DNA from: Chondrus crispus
Taxonomy: Eukaryota; Rhodophyta; Florideophyceae; Gigartinales; Gigartinaceae
Assembly: GCF_000350225.1 (NCBI RefSeq)
Contig: NW_005178956.1
Coordinates: forward strand, 1-64,000
Length of the DNA: 64,000 nt
Direction: 5' to 3'
This document shows, one piece after another, positions 45,869-57,800 of this stretch. Every line of letters starts with the position of its first letter. The first letter of the stretch is position 1. The translations under genes were made by a program, and so were the position numbers. The notes under the pieces are model-generated. The model did no database searches and was not told the origin of the DNA. It was given only the letters and a program-made list of their open reading frames with translations.

Positions 45869-46599
45869 CTGGGGTATCTACATGATTAAATCTTAGTTAT
45901 TCTGTTCTCACAAGACGTCAGGTTTAAAGGTTCCGAACTTTTGTAGTCTTGTATCATTTGCTGGGCATCACGTAAAACATCAGGAATGTCTGAATACAGT
46001 GCTTGGATTACTTTTTTTGGCAGTGGTATACTGGCAGCATAACTAACTTCCACTCCACAAACCTCAATTAACTTTCGGATGGCTCGGAAAATCTGCCTCT
46101 TTTCCATCGCCGGGTCGACTAGGAGAACGTCTGGGGAAAGACAGTCTTTCAAGAAAGATACAATCTTTTCTGCTGGTGGATCAATTGCTTCATCAAGTTC
46201 AACGCGAATGTTTTCAATTAATGGGTGATTGCGATCCACCTTGCTGATGAGTTTCTTGACTGAGTCTATGTCGCGTGGCGAAGGTTGTGCCGACGGATCC
46301 GTATTGAAACAATAGATATTGTATAAACTTGCAAGTGTTATGAAATCTTGGGGGGGGGAAGACAAAGGGTAGTCTTCCAGTATGTGTATCGGTATCCAGA
46401 AGGATACCCTAAAAGAAGGTTTAATTTATTTGAGTGTTGGATGAGTGTAATGTGAGTAATTATATGTTTGAAGTAGGCGCGCGTGACATGCATCGTTGTG
46501 CGCCGCACGGGCAGCCGATTGAGGGCCAGTGGATCGTAATGTGACCACGAATGCCATGCAAAATACTATTGACCCCTTTTCTATCTTCGGCGTTTCTAT

Positions 46600-47355
46600 T
46601 TAGTAGCCGTTCAGAACGGATATCGTCGTCAATAAAATAACCACGTTTCCTCCGTCGCCTCGCAGTTGAACGGCTCGTATCTGCACCTTGGCGGGTTCCC
46701 CGCTGGGAACCACGTGGTCGACAACAGATATCATCCGTCTGATTACAAGCACGTCTTCAATCGTGGCCGCGGAAAATGCCCCAACAGCTTCACAGTTTTT
46801 ATGAACTTGCTGTTGTCGTCTAATCTCCATGCCCGACACCCAGTCCAACATTGCCACCTTATACCTGGACTGCCAGTGAGGCCATTGATGAGAGAGGTCT
46901 AAGTCAACTTCAAACTCGAAGAGCTTGAGGACCCGGCCGAAGTACACTTCTGCACTAGAATCCGCGCCTTCAAACTCACATGCTACGTACCAATTTGACC
47001 TTTCTCGCGTTGATGTCGATTGCCATCCCCCCATCATAGTGAGCTCTCACATCTTCCGTGCCCAATCCGGGAACAATCCGTAACGGCAATTGGACGAAGT
47101 CTGAAGAACAGACTGATGAAGCTTGGGTCGTGATATTTACTTAGAGAGTCTTCTCTAGGCTTTAAGTAGTCCCGATAACCGCAGCTCGTCGATTTGATTA
47201 CCAAAGGGATGCTCAGACAGTAATAGAGTCATCCGTGTAGGATGAAGCACATTACTGTGTTAGTCAATTACACTATCAATAGGTTACCTTATATCCTGGC
47301 GTTTCATGACAGTTAGCGTAACATACCTCCGGTTATGTAATGGCTAGTCCATTGG
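46600..47355 (-). pseudogene. tnp2-family transposase, C-terminal block
   Basis: The best stretch is 46600-47037 (about 145 residues), with CEFEGADSSAEVYFGRVLKLFEF and YKVAMLDWVS followed by a late VLVIRRMISVVDHV segment. This resembles the C-terminal end of tnp2-type proteins, where a 'visible/legible from of the gene product' domain precedes a short tail. From 47038 to the copia C LTR nothing clear is seen; an intron or decay is possible. Separated from the central block by copia C. Confidence 0.55.
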
Positions 47356-47360
47356 GAACT

Positions 47361-47501
47361 TGTAGTGCAGGAACGATGGGGCAGTCTTTACTGTCTGGAT
47401 CTACTCTCTCACTATTAAGTCTACTGGTCTCACGCCGGCCGGTGTGAGCCTGTGCGTGTGGTACGTGTGCTATGTGTGCACGTGTCTGGGTATTGTCCAC
47501 A
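47361..47501 (-). repeat. 3' LTR of copia C
   Basis: About 141 bp, TGTAGTGCAGGAACG... to ...TTGTCCACA. Confidence 0.88.
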
Positions 47502-47653
47502 CGATGAGGAGGAGCTTGGCTTCGTTGAGCTGGCGTTTTTCGCCGCTGTACATTTCGCGGAGGTAGCGGAAGAGTTGTCCTGGTGGGCCGGGTTCTTGGC
47601 TGACATCGGAGGGGCCGAGGATTTCAGGCGAAATGGGAATGGGGTTATTTCGC

Positions 47654-47753
47654 NNNNNNNNNNNNNNNNNNNNNNNNNNNNNNNNNNNNNNNNNNNNNNN
47701 NNNNNNNNNNNNNNNNNNNNNNNNNNNNNNNNNNNNNNNNNNNNNNNNNNNNN
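47654..47753. other. Assembly gap, 100 N
   Basis: Exactly 100 unknown bases, a conventional gap of unspecified size, inside the 3' end of copia C. Features across it cannot be judged. Confidence 0.99.
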
Positions 47754-48241
47754 AAGCGAGCGGCGGCGTGGAGGGCAGTGGCGCTGACCATGTTTGCGGG
47801 ATGCAGGGACCGAACCGCGGCCGGGGGGGATAGGGTGGGTACGCATACAGTTCGGGGGGCGGGGGGGGGTGGGGTGGGTGCGCACACTTGAAGTTGTCTC
47901 CTTAAGATAGTGTATGTCACAGGTGTGAGCGGCTTTGTTAAGATGTCCGCTAGCATTTCTTTTGTGGGGATGTGCCTGATGTCAATCGCCTTGGCTTTAG
48001 TTTGATGTGCGAGGTAATGATGACGGAGGTCATTGAATTTTCGCCTCTTTGTTGGCCCGTTGTTTTTCGCGACGCGGATCGCAGACTGTTTGTCATTGCG
48101 GAATGGCGTGGGGGAGGGCGGGAGCATGTTGATGTCTTGAAGAATGCGTCGTATCCATGTCGTTTGCTGAGCTGCTGCAGCTGCAGCTATATATTCAGCC
48201 TCACACGTGGACAAGGCTGTGATAGTTTGCTTCATTGAACC

Positions 48242-51100
48242 CTAGCAAACTGGTGTGCCATTGTATAGATGCACCATTCCCGAAATCGATTTTCGGTTGG
48301 TTACATCGGCTGCAAGGTCAGCATCGCTGTACGATTCGAGTAGATTAGGGATGAGGGGAGCAGTTGCCTTGTGGTTTCCAGCTTTGAAGGGCAGACCGTG
48401 GTTTGGGGTGTGCTTCAGGTAGCGAATGAGGCGCTTTAGTGCAGTCCAATGTCTTACTGTAGGCTTTTTGGCCGCAACTGCTAACCAGTTTGCCACATAG
48501 TAGATGTCCGGTCTTGTCGAGTCCGCTATGTAGCGATTGTTCCCCAACAGCTGTTGATAAATTTTTGCGATTTTTGGCAGAGGTTTATCATCCTTTGTGG
48601 GTCCATGCAGAGTGGTTTTGGTGTTGTATGGTGTTGGTTTGCTATTTGCCATGTCCATGTCCGCTCTCTTTACAACATACTGTATTGCATTTGGCCGTGA
48701 TGCATGGATGTCTCCATTCGGTAGTGTTTTTATCGTCCATCGAAGGAGTTGGGAGGGTTCTCCAAGTCGCTTGATGTTGTACGTCGTGGTGAGGATGTCT
48801 GCGAGTTTTTTTTGGAGGTTTTTGGACGTGCTGATTACTGTGAAATCATCCATACTCACCGATACAATGATGATGTGGTTCTTTGTGCGGCGGTGGAAGA
48901 TGCACATGTCGGCTTCTGATTGAACAAATTTGTGTTTTCAGAGCAGTTTGACGACGGCGCTGAGGTAGGTGTGTCCTGCCCCAGGTGTGCCGTATATGTT
49001 TTTGTTCAGTTTGCCGACGCTGTGTTCATGTTTGTGTGTGCCGTCAAATCTTTGGTGTTGTCTGACATACACTGGTTTGCTTCCTGAATGGTCATACTTT
49101 TCGTGTAAGTACGCTGCCTTGATGTCTATGTGTTCAATAAACATGTTGAACGAGGCTGCGATTGCAAACAGAAGGCGTACTGTGGTTTTGTCTGCCATGT
49201 AGGTCGTGGTTTTCTCCGGATTGAAGTGCACATGTGGGATCATTTTGTCACCTCGGGCGGAGCAGCGTGCCTTCCTCTCCAAAATTTTTCCTTGCGCATT
49301 GCGCTTGTACCGATATCCCATCGATAGGGGGATGGGCATCGTACCGGGTGGGATTTTGTGTGAGGGTGTCCATGTGATAACGTTGTTTTTGTCAAGGTTA
49401 TCAAGCTCGCTGTTGTGCGCTATTGCCCATAGTTTTGCATCCGGATAGTTCTTCGCCTGTCCATGGTGCATGGGTGCCGGTGATGTGGCTGTGATTTCTG
49501 TTGAGGTGGGTTTGGGCGTGAACGCTTTGAAAAGGACTTGTACGTTGTGGTCGGGGTCTATTTCTTTGTGGTACGGTCTAAAGTCAACCGATCGCACTCG
49601 TCGCGTTTTTCCGTCTTTCATGTTGATGACCATTACATGTTTGTGGTCTGTCGGAAATAGGTACCTGACGGTGAGGGCGCGAGGGTGAAGTTTTCTTACC
49701 AACGTCTTGCTTGTGATGTGCGGGACATGCCCTAGTTGACCAAAGATCATGTATTTGGTGATGTTCGGTTTGTGTCCATGCCACACTGTGCTGGGTATTT
49801 GCCCGGTTCCCAGATGCAGCGTATGGTTGTATTTGAATGCTGCATCTTTTACTGCATCTTCCCAGTGGTGTTCTGGTAATCCACTGTGGTGCAGAGATGC
49901 GCGTGCTGCATTCATAATTGTCCTATTTACTCTCTCGGCGATACCGTTCTCTTGGGGTGAGTATGGAACGGTGGTACTGTTTCGTACGCCGTGTGAGTAG
50001 TACATGTCTTTTGTGGCATGTGATAGGTATTCTTTTGCATTATCGGTGTGAATCATGCTGGGTTTGGGGTACGGGCCTGTTGTGAGGTGGGACAGGACAT
50101 TGTCAAGCTGGTCTGGTGCTTGATCCCTTGTTTTCATAAATGTTATGATGAGATAGCGTGAGTTAGTGTCTATCACTGTCATGAAATACCGGTTGTGGTT
50201 GGTGGATGCCGTGGGAAAGGGTCCGCATATGTCGCTGCTTAGTGCCTCAACAGTACGGTAGTTGTGCGTTTTCTTACTGTGTCGTGCTGGTTGCAGTTTG
50301 GCTGCAGCACAACTTGTGCATGTAATTTTTGGCGGTGGTAATGCAAGGGATTTGGGGAGGTTTGGTAATAGCTGCCTTTTCGCCATTTGTTGGATTGTGG
50401 AAGGTCTTATGTGGTTGAACACCATGTGACAATGATGGTAGTCATGCTGCGTTTTTGTGCTTGCAGTAGGGGGCGGCCCTGGTGCAGGGTTGCGCCTTAA
50501 TTGCATGGGGATGCTTTGTGCGCTTGCATGGGGTGTGCACTGTGTTGTTGGTGCTGAGGTCTGTGCTTTTCTTTTTGGTGCTGTGGTATGAGCAACTTTC
50601 CTCTTCGTGTTGGTCTTGCGACGCGGGATTGATCTGGCAGAATTGGCTTGGCTTTCAGGGCGTGCCACGTTGAGATCATAGAGGCCTTTCTGGAATTTTG
50701 CAGTGCCAACAATGCTTGGGGGATTGTCTTTTGTATTTATCACGTGTGCTGTGTTCGGGTAGAATATGACTGCTCCCCACTGTTTTGCAATATCATGTAC
50801 GGATAGTAGGTTTGTACGAAGGTGGGGGTTGACTAGGGTTTGTAGTTTAAGCCATGTTGTCTTCGTCATCGGGATCTTAAGCATGCCGTGGTGTGTCGCA
50901 GGAGGGGTGGTGGACGTTGCAGTGTTAGTGCGCACTTTGCGTTTGAGGCGACGCATTCCAGGGGTGGGCTTTTTGATATGGGATGGGTGTGCACCGGAAT
51001 CCAGTGCGAATTTCCTACCTTCTACCGTGGGGTATTCTTTGGGGTTGGGCGAGATGGTGTCGATTTCTTGCACACTGTAGGTGTGGTCATTCAGACCCAT
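48242..51100 (-). pseudogene. pol region of copia C (PR-IN-RT)
   Basis: The longest open part is about 720 residues. It shows a protease-like KFALDSGAHPSHI, the integrase zinc part (H...H, CTSCAAAKLQP), a SDICGPFPTAS core with HTDNAKEYL, and an RT start (YRYKRNAQGKILERKARCSARGDK). The remaining RT has VSMDDFTVIS. Same lineage as copia 1 and copia B. Confidence 0.85.
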
Positions 51101-52239
51101 ATCGTGCGTGATGTTGGCCGTGTTGCCCTTTGTATTTTCCAGGTGAGTCGGGGTGTGCCCGGTGTGTTTGTTGTGGTAAAGGGGGTGAGGTGAGGGCTGG
51201 TGGTTTCAGCAGGGTTGCTCCATTGGTGTTCCCTTTTGGCTGATCTGTACTTTCCTCTGCCGCGATTGCGGCCTCGGTTGCGGCTTCCATATGCTGGAGT
51301 GGGAGGTGTGGTTGCAGGTTGTTGCATAACGTATGCTGCGTATTTGTTTTGTGACGTGCGCTCCATGGTGCGGGCGTGTACTGACTTAAGTCGTTGTACT
51401 AGCCCTTGAATTGTGTCTGGGACAGTGCCATTTTCAATCAACGTATCTTGGAGGGGCTTGTACGTTGTGTGTGCCGATAGTCCTTGGATGATGAACTGAA
51501 CTGTGGCTGCCTCTCCTGATTTACTGTTTGGATAGTTTGCCATTTGCATGCGTGTTCGAATGGCTCTGTGGCGGGCAATGTAGTCATCCAGCGTTGTGTT
51601 GTGGGTGAGCTTGGTATTTTCTGCTTCTTGTTTTAGCAGCAGGTGCGCCGTTGTTGTGCTGTCTGTAAAGTGCTCTGTGATCTTCTGTGCCATGTGGAGG
51701 GGTGAGGCGTCAAGTGTTAGATCGGCAGTGGCAGCAAAGGTTGGCGGGAGTGAGTTGTTGATCGCCAGACGGAGGATTGCACTGTTGCGTTTGTATGGTG
51801 CATATAGCGGGCTTGTCTCATCTGGAGTGGTAAACGTTGGATCGAGTACATTTTCCATTCCTTGGATGGTGGCCATGTCATTCAGCGCTTGTCTTCATGA
51901 GGGGAAATTATCTCCTGTGGGGCTGAGGGACGGCAATCGGGCTTGGGTCCGGTGATCGTTCGAGGTGGTTCCTTCGTCGTTGGCCATGGCGGTGGCTGTT
52001 GGTGTATTCGTGTCAACGCGTGGTTGCGTGTGGTTTCCGCTCTCTACACGGGGTGGAGGCGCGTTATGCGGGCTCTCAACACTGGCTCGTGGAGGCTCTT
52101 CTGTTGAACCGGGGAGGTATTCTAGGCTTCCGGGGGTGGGTAGTGGTGCCGTGTGTCCTTGCCGGTGACGGGGTGATCTGCGAGGATGTCTTCCCGTAGT
52201 TCTGCGATCGTCTTGCAGGGGTGTTTGCGTGTGGTCCAT
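51091..52239 (-). pseudogene. gag region of copia C
   Basis: Starts MDHTQTPLQ at 52239, inside the primer-binding site. A Pro-rich and basic N-terminus is followed by a helical capsid-like part (ITEHFTDSTTTAHLLLKQEAENTKL) and an Arg/Gly-rich tail (SRNRGRNRGRGKYR) in place of a zinc knuckle. Confidence 0.75.
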
Positions 52240-52243
52240 AACC

Positions 52244-52383
52244 TGTAGTGCAGGAACGATGGGGCAGTCTTTACTGTCTGGATCTACTCTCTCACTATTA
52301 AGTCTACTGGTCTCACGCCGGCGGGTGTGAGCCTGTGCGTGTAGTACGTTTGCTATGTGTGCACGTGTCTGGGTATTGTCACA
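52244..52383 (-). repeat. 5' LTR of copia C
   Basis: 140 bp; on the minus strand it ends CTACA and is followed directly by GGTTATGGACC, the half-tRNA type primer site also seen in copia B and D. Confidence 0.88.
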
Positions 52384-52388
52384 GGAAC

Positions 52389-54398
52389 CATGCGGATCGT
52401 AAGGATGGTGACATATTTCCACAGGCTTACAAATTTCGGCATATGCGCTACTGCACGTCATCAATCCAAACGCGTGGGCGGACCATACAATTTTCTATGG
52501 CTGAAAGAACATTGTTCAATCGGGCCTGCCACATCTCATCGTACTTCCGGCACAACTAATTCTTCATCAGACCCAAAAACCGCCCATCACTATCGTCTTC
52601 TTCACTGAAACACTTCATGACTCCTTTCCCTCTCATCATAAAACCATTCTCCCTCACCACTTCTTCATACTCCTTTCTGTTCTCGGTCACAAAGGGAACC
52701 CTGAAAGACACCTTGTGCGCTTCGCTCGCTTGTGCGCTTCTAAACAGGGACTCCGCCGCCAGCTTCCGAGCGTTCAGCCTCCCAAAGATCCACCCAATGT
52801 AACGTTCTATCCAATACTGCGAGAACAGAAGAGGAGGACCGAAGTCCTGGATGCGTTCTTCGAGATGCAGTATCAGGTGCATAACATACTTTCACAAGTG
52901 CATAAAACCCTCTCATACCTGACGTAGTCTCGTTCGAAGTGGCGGTAAAATGATCTCGCCAATTCCCCTACCTTCTTTATATCACCCCCCGTCAGCCCCG
53001 GTTGCCAGCACAAGTCCACGAGGTGAACAAATTTTGCCCAGCCTGTGAGGTACGGCTCTGACAAGTGTCCATCCAGAACCACTAAACTGTATCGAGTAAT
53101 GAAGGCTTTCACCTCAGCAGATTTCCAATCACCAAAGCGGCTCAGAGGCCTCGGGCGACACCCCAGCTGACTCGCCACCCCATTCCCAAACCGTGCCGAT
53201 TCTTCGTCGATCTGTCGGATAGAATTCCTTCCCAGCTCATATAGTCGGCCCTCCCGTCCGCACCATAGTCGGGCAAAGTCCTTCCCGATGTTGTAAAACA
53301 AGCGCATAGTATCAATTGGGAAGGACATGTACGGAGTTAGATTCGGTAGCCTGAAAAGAATAGAGTCCCCAGTTATTCCAGTCTCAATTTTCCTCTGGCT
53401 CTTGGGTTGGCCCGTCAATGCTGCAATTTGCGCAATCGTAGCTCGGCTTTGGCCCTCGCTTCGACCAGGAAGCGCGGTGAAATCGAACCGTTTCTGCAGA
53501 CGGGTGCAGTTCGTTTTGCGCAACATTGATGGGAAATACATATGCCTCCGCAGCGGGCACCACTCTCCTTGTATGAGACAATATCGACACGGGCGTTTCC
53601 CATTGTGGCCCTTTACGTCCGAGACCTTTTTCACAGCGGGAAGGTCACCAGTAACCCAAACAACATGGATTCGCACCCGCCGGTTTATTCCACCATAAAA
53701 CAAAAACTCAAAGCCGCCATCCCGGTTGGCTTATTCCAACTCTGCCACTAGAGCCTCTAGAAACGATTGCAAGTCAACTGGCTCATGGGGGCTCGGCACG
53801 AATCCAAACGGTATGACATTTTTGACGGCCAGCCTGATGTCGGGTGGCAGATTTCATATCAGTGCACAGCTTGGCCATACATCGTAGTACTTTTTGCGAA
53901 AAGCTTGGAACCCGTCACTTGGAACGGCTACGAAGACGTCGTTTTCAATCGTCTCGTCTCCCCCGTACGCCGTCCTGATCCGTTCGTATGCCTCAGCATC
54001 GAAAAAGTCCCGAACGTGACCCCTGCTTGAGTACTCAGTCGATCCGATGTAATCATACATTTGCTCGCACTTGGCTTGGTCCGCAAACATGGCAGCAAGT
54101 CGTGGACGCAACGGCAACCATCCTATCTTGGGAGCGCCTTTCGTGTCAACACGTGGGCGAGGCTTGCCACAAATGCTACAATGTGTAAGGGAGTCGTGGG
54201 AGAAACACATGTGGCCGGGACAGACAGGGTAATATATCACAGCATCTTCTAGACCAGAATCTTTCTTGAGCCTGCTTAGGATAGTCTTCCAGCTCTTGTA
54301 GGGAGAGTTGATCAGAGCCGATATGTCGTCCATAGAAGCGTGACTTATTGCGCCTTTGAAGAAGAAATCAATCCAGGCTCTGTTCTGTGTTGCCCATG
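52389..54398 (-). pseudogene. tnp2-family transposase, central block
   Basis: Encodes the core of a CACTA/EnSpm transposase. From the upstream side: AWIDFFFKGAISHASMDDISALI, a zinc-type cluster with CPGHMCFSHDSLTHCSICG near 54.2 kb, then VTGDLPAVKKVSDVKGHNGKRPCRYC near 53.6 kb, the hallmark of tnp2 proteins (Asp-containing TGDLP and the C..C pair). MSFPIDTMRLFYNIGKDF follows near 53.3 kb and LDGHLSEPYLTGWAKFVHLVDLCW near 53.05 kb. The last clear stretch ends with FLGLMKN at about 52.56 kb. The block is open in long pieces but in more than one frame, so it is broken or contains an intron. Cut on its left by copia C and on its right by copia D. Confidence 0.85.
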
Positions 54399-54802
54399 CA
54401 TCAACATCGCGAGTGGTTACAAGTTGAGGCAAGCAATCCTCGAGGGGTCATGTCGCAGAAGGATCTCTAGCAATAGTACAAGGCTCACTTCTTCAACTCT
54501 ATTGACAGCACAGTTCTAGACCTCAACTCCTCTACTCCGGTTCTATGAAAGAACCACGTAACGAGTTAGCAGTCTACTGTGGTGACACGCATAGGAAATA
54601 ACTTTCAGTATATTCGGACCCGTAGTCAATGGCCCGTATATATTATGCTACAGTACTGATCGCCTCAATTCAGCGGAATTGAGGCCGACTACCTCACATG
54701 AACTAGAACGCGATGCCACCGCAACTGCACATGAAGTGCAATATAAAACGGTCTTCGTGCGGAGACGCTAGAAAAATAAAGACAACGAACAATGTTTGAA
54801 AG
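54399..54802 (+). repeat. 5' LTR of copia D
   Basis: 404 bp. It contains a TATATATTATG promoter-like block near 54637 and a perfect 10-bp hairpin GCCTCAATTC/GAATTGAGGC with loop AGCG (54662-54685). The homology starts with CATCAACATCGCG and ends with GTTTGAAAG. Confidence 0.85.
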
Positions 54803-57800
54803 GTTATGGGGCCCAGTAATCTCTAACCTGCGCTATTCGTTCACAATCGTTTCAATTCTCGTGGTCCTGCAGCTTTCGCGTTTACCAGTACGCAGTTGGA
54901 CTCTCAACATGTCTGATCGAGATCGTCCTCGAATTAAACCCTTAGAGGAGAAGGACGACTACCGACTTTGGAAGATCCGCGTTGAAGCCGATTGCGAAGC
55001 AAATGACGTCCAGGTTGCACTTGTCAATGAAACTGCACCTGACGGGACTGCGTTGGTTGCATTTCAGAGCATGCAGCGCGGAGCAAGCAACATTATAATC
55101 CACGCTGTGACTGACAAACCACTTCGCGTAATACGCTCCGATGTTGGAAACCCTTTCCGAATGATTTCGAAGCTAGATGAACGGTATGATTCGAAGTCTA
55201 CAGCTACCCGAATCTCTCGGATGACTGAGCTGATGTCTTTACGCTACACTAGCCTACGCAGAAACATTGGGTCGCACATTGATGAAATGGCAGCTCTTCT
55301 GGAACAACTGGAGAGCATGAACACGAAGATGCCAGACGAGCTGGCTATTGCATTGCTCATCTCTTCAATCGATGTGGCAGAGATGGCACCAGTGACCGCG
55401 GCTATCAAGACCCTTGCTGACAGAAACGCAACATGGGAATCTGTCACGGCTCGCATCATTGAAGAGCACATGATTCTCAAGAGCAAGGGTTGCAGCAATG
55501 AACGACTCACTGTGGCCGAGGTTGCAAAACAACAATGCTCCATCTGTAGAAAGTCCAACCACTCGACTGCTAGGTGTTTTCTGAATCCTGAAAATCCACA
55601 CAATCGTCTTAACGTTGGTGAAAAAGGACAGAACAGACCTACTTCAAATCAGAGCACTTCGCGACAGGCTAACAGGGACACACAAAAGAAGACCAATGCA
55701 CATGTTCGCTTGGCAATGGCGATCAAGAAGGACAGCAAAGCATCTAAAGTCGACCAGTTGATGCTGGACTCGGGAACTACCTCGCATATGACCCCGGACA
55801 TTGAACAACTGCATAACAAGCAACCCTGCAACGTCAACATTTCGCTTGGAGACGACTCCACCGTCAAGGCTACCTCCACGGGTACTAGGGTAGTACATTG
55901 GGCAGCGCATGACGTTGTCACTAAGGTATCTCTATCTAAGACACTGGCGTCTGACAAGTTGGCATTGAGCCTACTTTCCGTGCCAGCCCTAGCTGCAAAG
56001 GGGCTGTATGTATTGTTCACTTCTGAAGAAGCACTCATCATCGACTCTTTGGATAACTTTCGTGTTATTGGCAGTGCCCCCAAGCAGAAGGACGGATTGT
56101 ACTACATTACGTCACAGAAATGTCCTGAGGACGCACATCCTATCAACATGGACGATGAAAAGGTGAGAACCATGATGGCTGTTGTCAAAAGTGCAGGCAG
56201 TAATGCACATTCTGACGATAGTATTGATGACTCTGATGACCATATGAGTGAGGCATTGTTACCTTGTGACAGTGACGAAAACCCACCTCTGATGAGTGAT
56301 GAAGAGTCGGAATCAGACGATGAAGAGGAATTTGACTTGGGAAAAATGCAGATGCGTGATCCTGTCACTGAACAGAATATTTCTTCGTCCATACCAGAGT
56401 CTCCACTTGGAACAAGCTCAACGCAAAGGCGTTCTGTTTCCATATGGCATAACCGCTTGGCACACGTAGTATCCGAGAAAGAAATCAGCGGTATGCTGAA
56501 AAACGGTATTCTTGCCAACGCCTCTTCTGACAAGGTGAATTGTGATTCCTGCGCAAAGGGGAAGTTTCGAAGATTTTATTCTGGAAGCTTAACCAAAGCC
56601 ACGGAACCAGGAGTGCTTCATGTAGACCTCGTCGGACCCGTGAAACCCATGTCGAACTCACGTCAAAAATACATGCTTACACTTGTAGATGAGTACACTA
56701 GGCACATTTCAGTTCGCTTTCTGCACTCCAAGCGAGACACATCGAACGAGATCTTGCAGCATGTTGTATTCTTCCAGAGGGAGTCCGGTTTTACTTTGAA
56801 ACGTCTGCACACCGATGGGGGCAGTGAGTTCTTCACGGCGCAAAGAAAACTGCGCAAGAAAGGGGTTTCAATCACTACGAGTACTCCATACACACCGGCA
56901 TCAAACGGGCTTGTGGAAAGGACGCAAGGTGTTCTAATGTCGTTTGCTCGAACATCTTTGGCACAGTCAGGGCTTCCGTTGCAGTACTGGCCATATGCTG
57001 TAGACCACGCAGTGTCTTGTAAGAATGCTGTCAAGCACTCTACAACCGAACAAGTCCCACACGAGTTGCTTTTTGGGGAGTATCCCTCTTACGTGTATCA
57101 CCTTCGTCCATTCGGGTGCAAGGCTCTCTTTGCTCCAGTGCAGAAGAAAAGGGAAAAGTTTGCAACACGCCTGGTTGACGGAATTTGTTTCGGGCATCAT
57201 GGCGGGGGAATTTATAGAATTCTCTCACAAAGCGGCACGCACCTCACGAAGCATGCACGATTCTCGGAGAACGAGTTTCCGGGACTGTCCTTGTTCGCCA
57301 CACAGAAGTTGCAGAAGACTAACCACCGGGATTTTCACAGTGGTGAATATGACACGGATCCGGAAGACGACGTTAACCACGCCGAAAATGAAGTACAGGT
57401 GTCAGTTGAATCTGCAATTGATGCAGTCACTTACCATCCGCCCGTATCAAGCACATCAGGAGAAGATGATGAACCAGACACAGATGATCATCCTGCAGCG
57501 CATTCACACGACTATAACCTTCGCCCCAGAGCCAGTATAGCAATTCCGGAATGCATCAGCACCCCAGACGACCCTACTATCAAAGAGGCTCTTCAGTCCG
57601 CGGAGGACAAGTACTGGAGGAAGGCAGTTGCAGAAGAGTTTGGAAATCTTCTGGACGCCGGTACATGGAAGGAGGTTCGAAAATCTACCCATGCTGTACG
57701 ACCGTTACCGTCTGGATTCATCCTTAAGCTGAAACGGAATGAAGATGGAAAGCCCTCTAGATTTAAAGCTCGTCTTGTTGCGCGCGGAAATCCGCAACGA

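Larger units (their letters stand above)
36585..46365 (-). mobile_element. Ty1/copia-type element (copia A, minus copy), broken and split by copia B
   Basis: Read on the minus strand: gag N-terminus at 45886-46365, interruption by copia B, rest of gag at about 39.8-38.6 kb (zinc knuckle CLMCKKVSHWKSEC near 38.82 kb), protease region near 38.2 kb (CIDIGSPRSLRG), integrase at 37.77-36.9 kb (CETCTLYAPKQ, GPHGLVPVLLVFG) and the beginning of a copia-type RT (IVPSRYVLSIK) near 36.6 kb, where it meets the gypsy fragment. It pairs with the plus copy at 31.7-35.8 kb in tail-to-tail orientation but is clearly diverged from it. Many breaks. Confidence 0.75.
47361..52383 (-). mobile_element. Ty1/copia retrotransposon copia C, broken, with assembly gap
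   Basis: LTRs at both ends (47361-47501 and 52244-52383) with flanking GGAAC (47355-47359, 52384-52388; one extra base on the left side). The minus strand carries gag (51.09-52.24 kb, Pro/Arg-rich start), then protease, integrase and RT (about 51.1-48.24 kb). The integrase has FNHIRPSTIQQMAKR and CTSCAAAKLQP; the RT has SMDDFTVIS. RNase H follows (STCEAEYIAAAAAAQQ near 48.2 kb). Gag and pol open frames overlap by about 10 bases in different frames, as in relatives that use ribosomal frameshifting. LTRs differ at about 4 positions in 140. A few breaks, and 100 N at 47654-47753. Confidence 0.88.
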
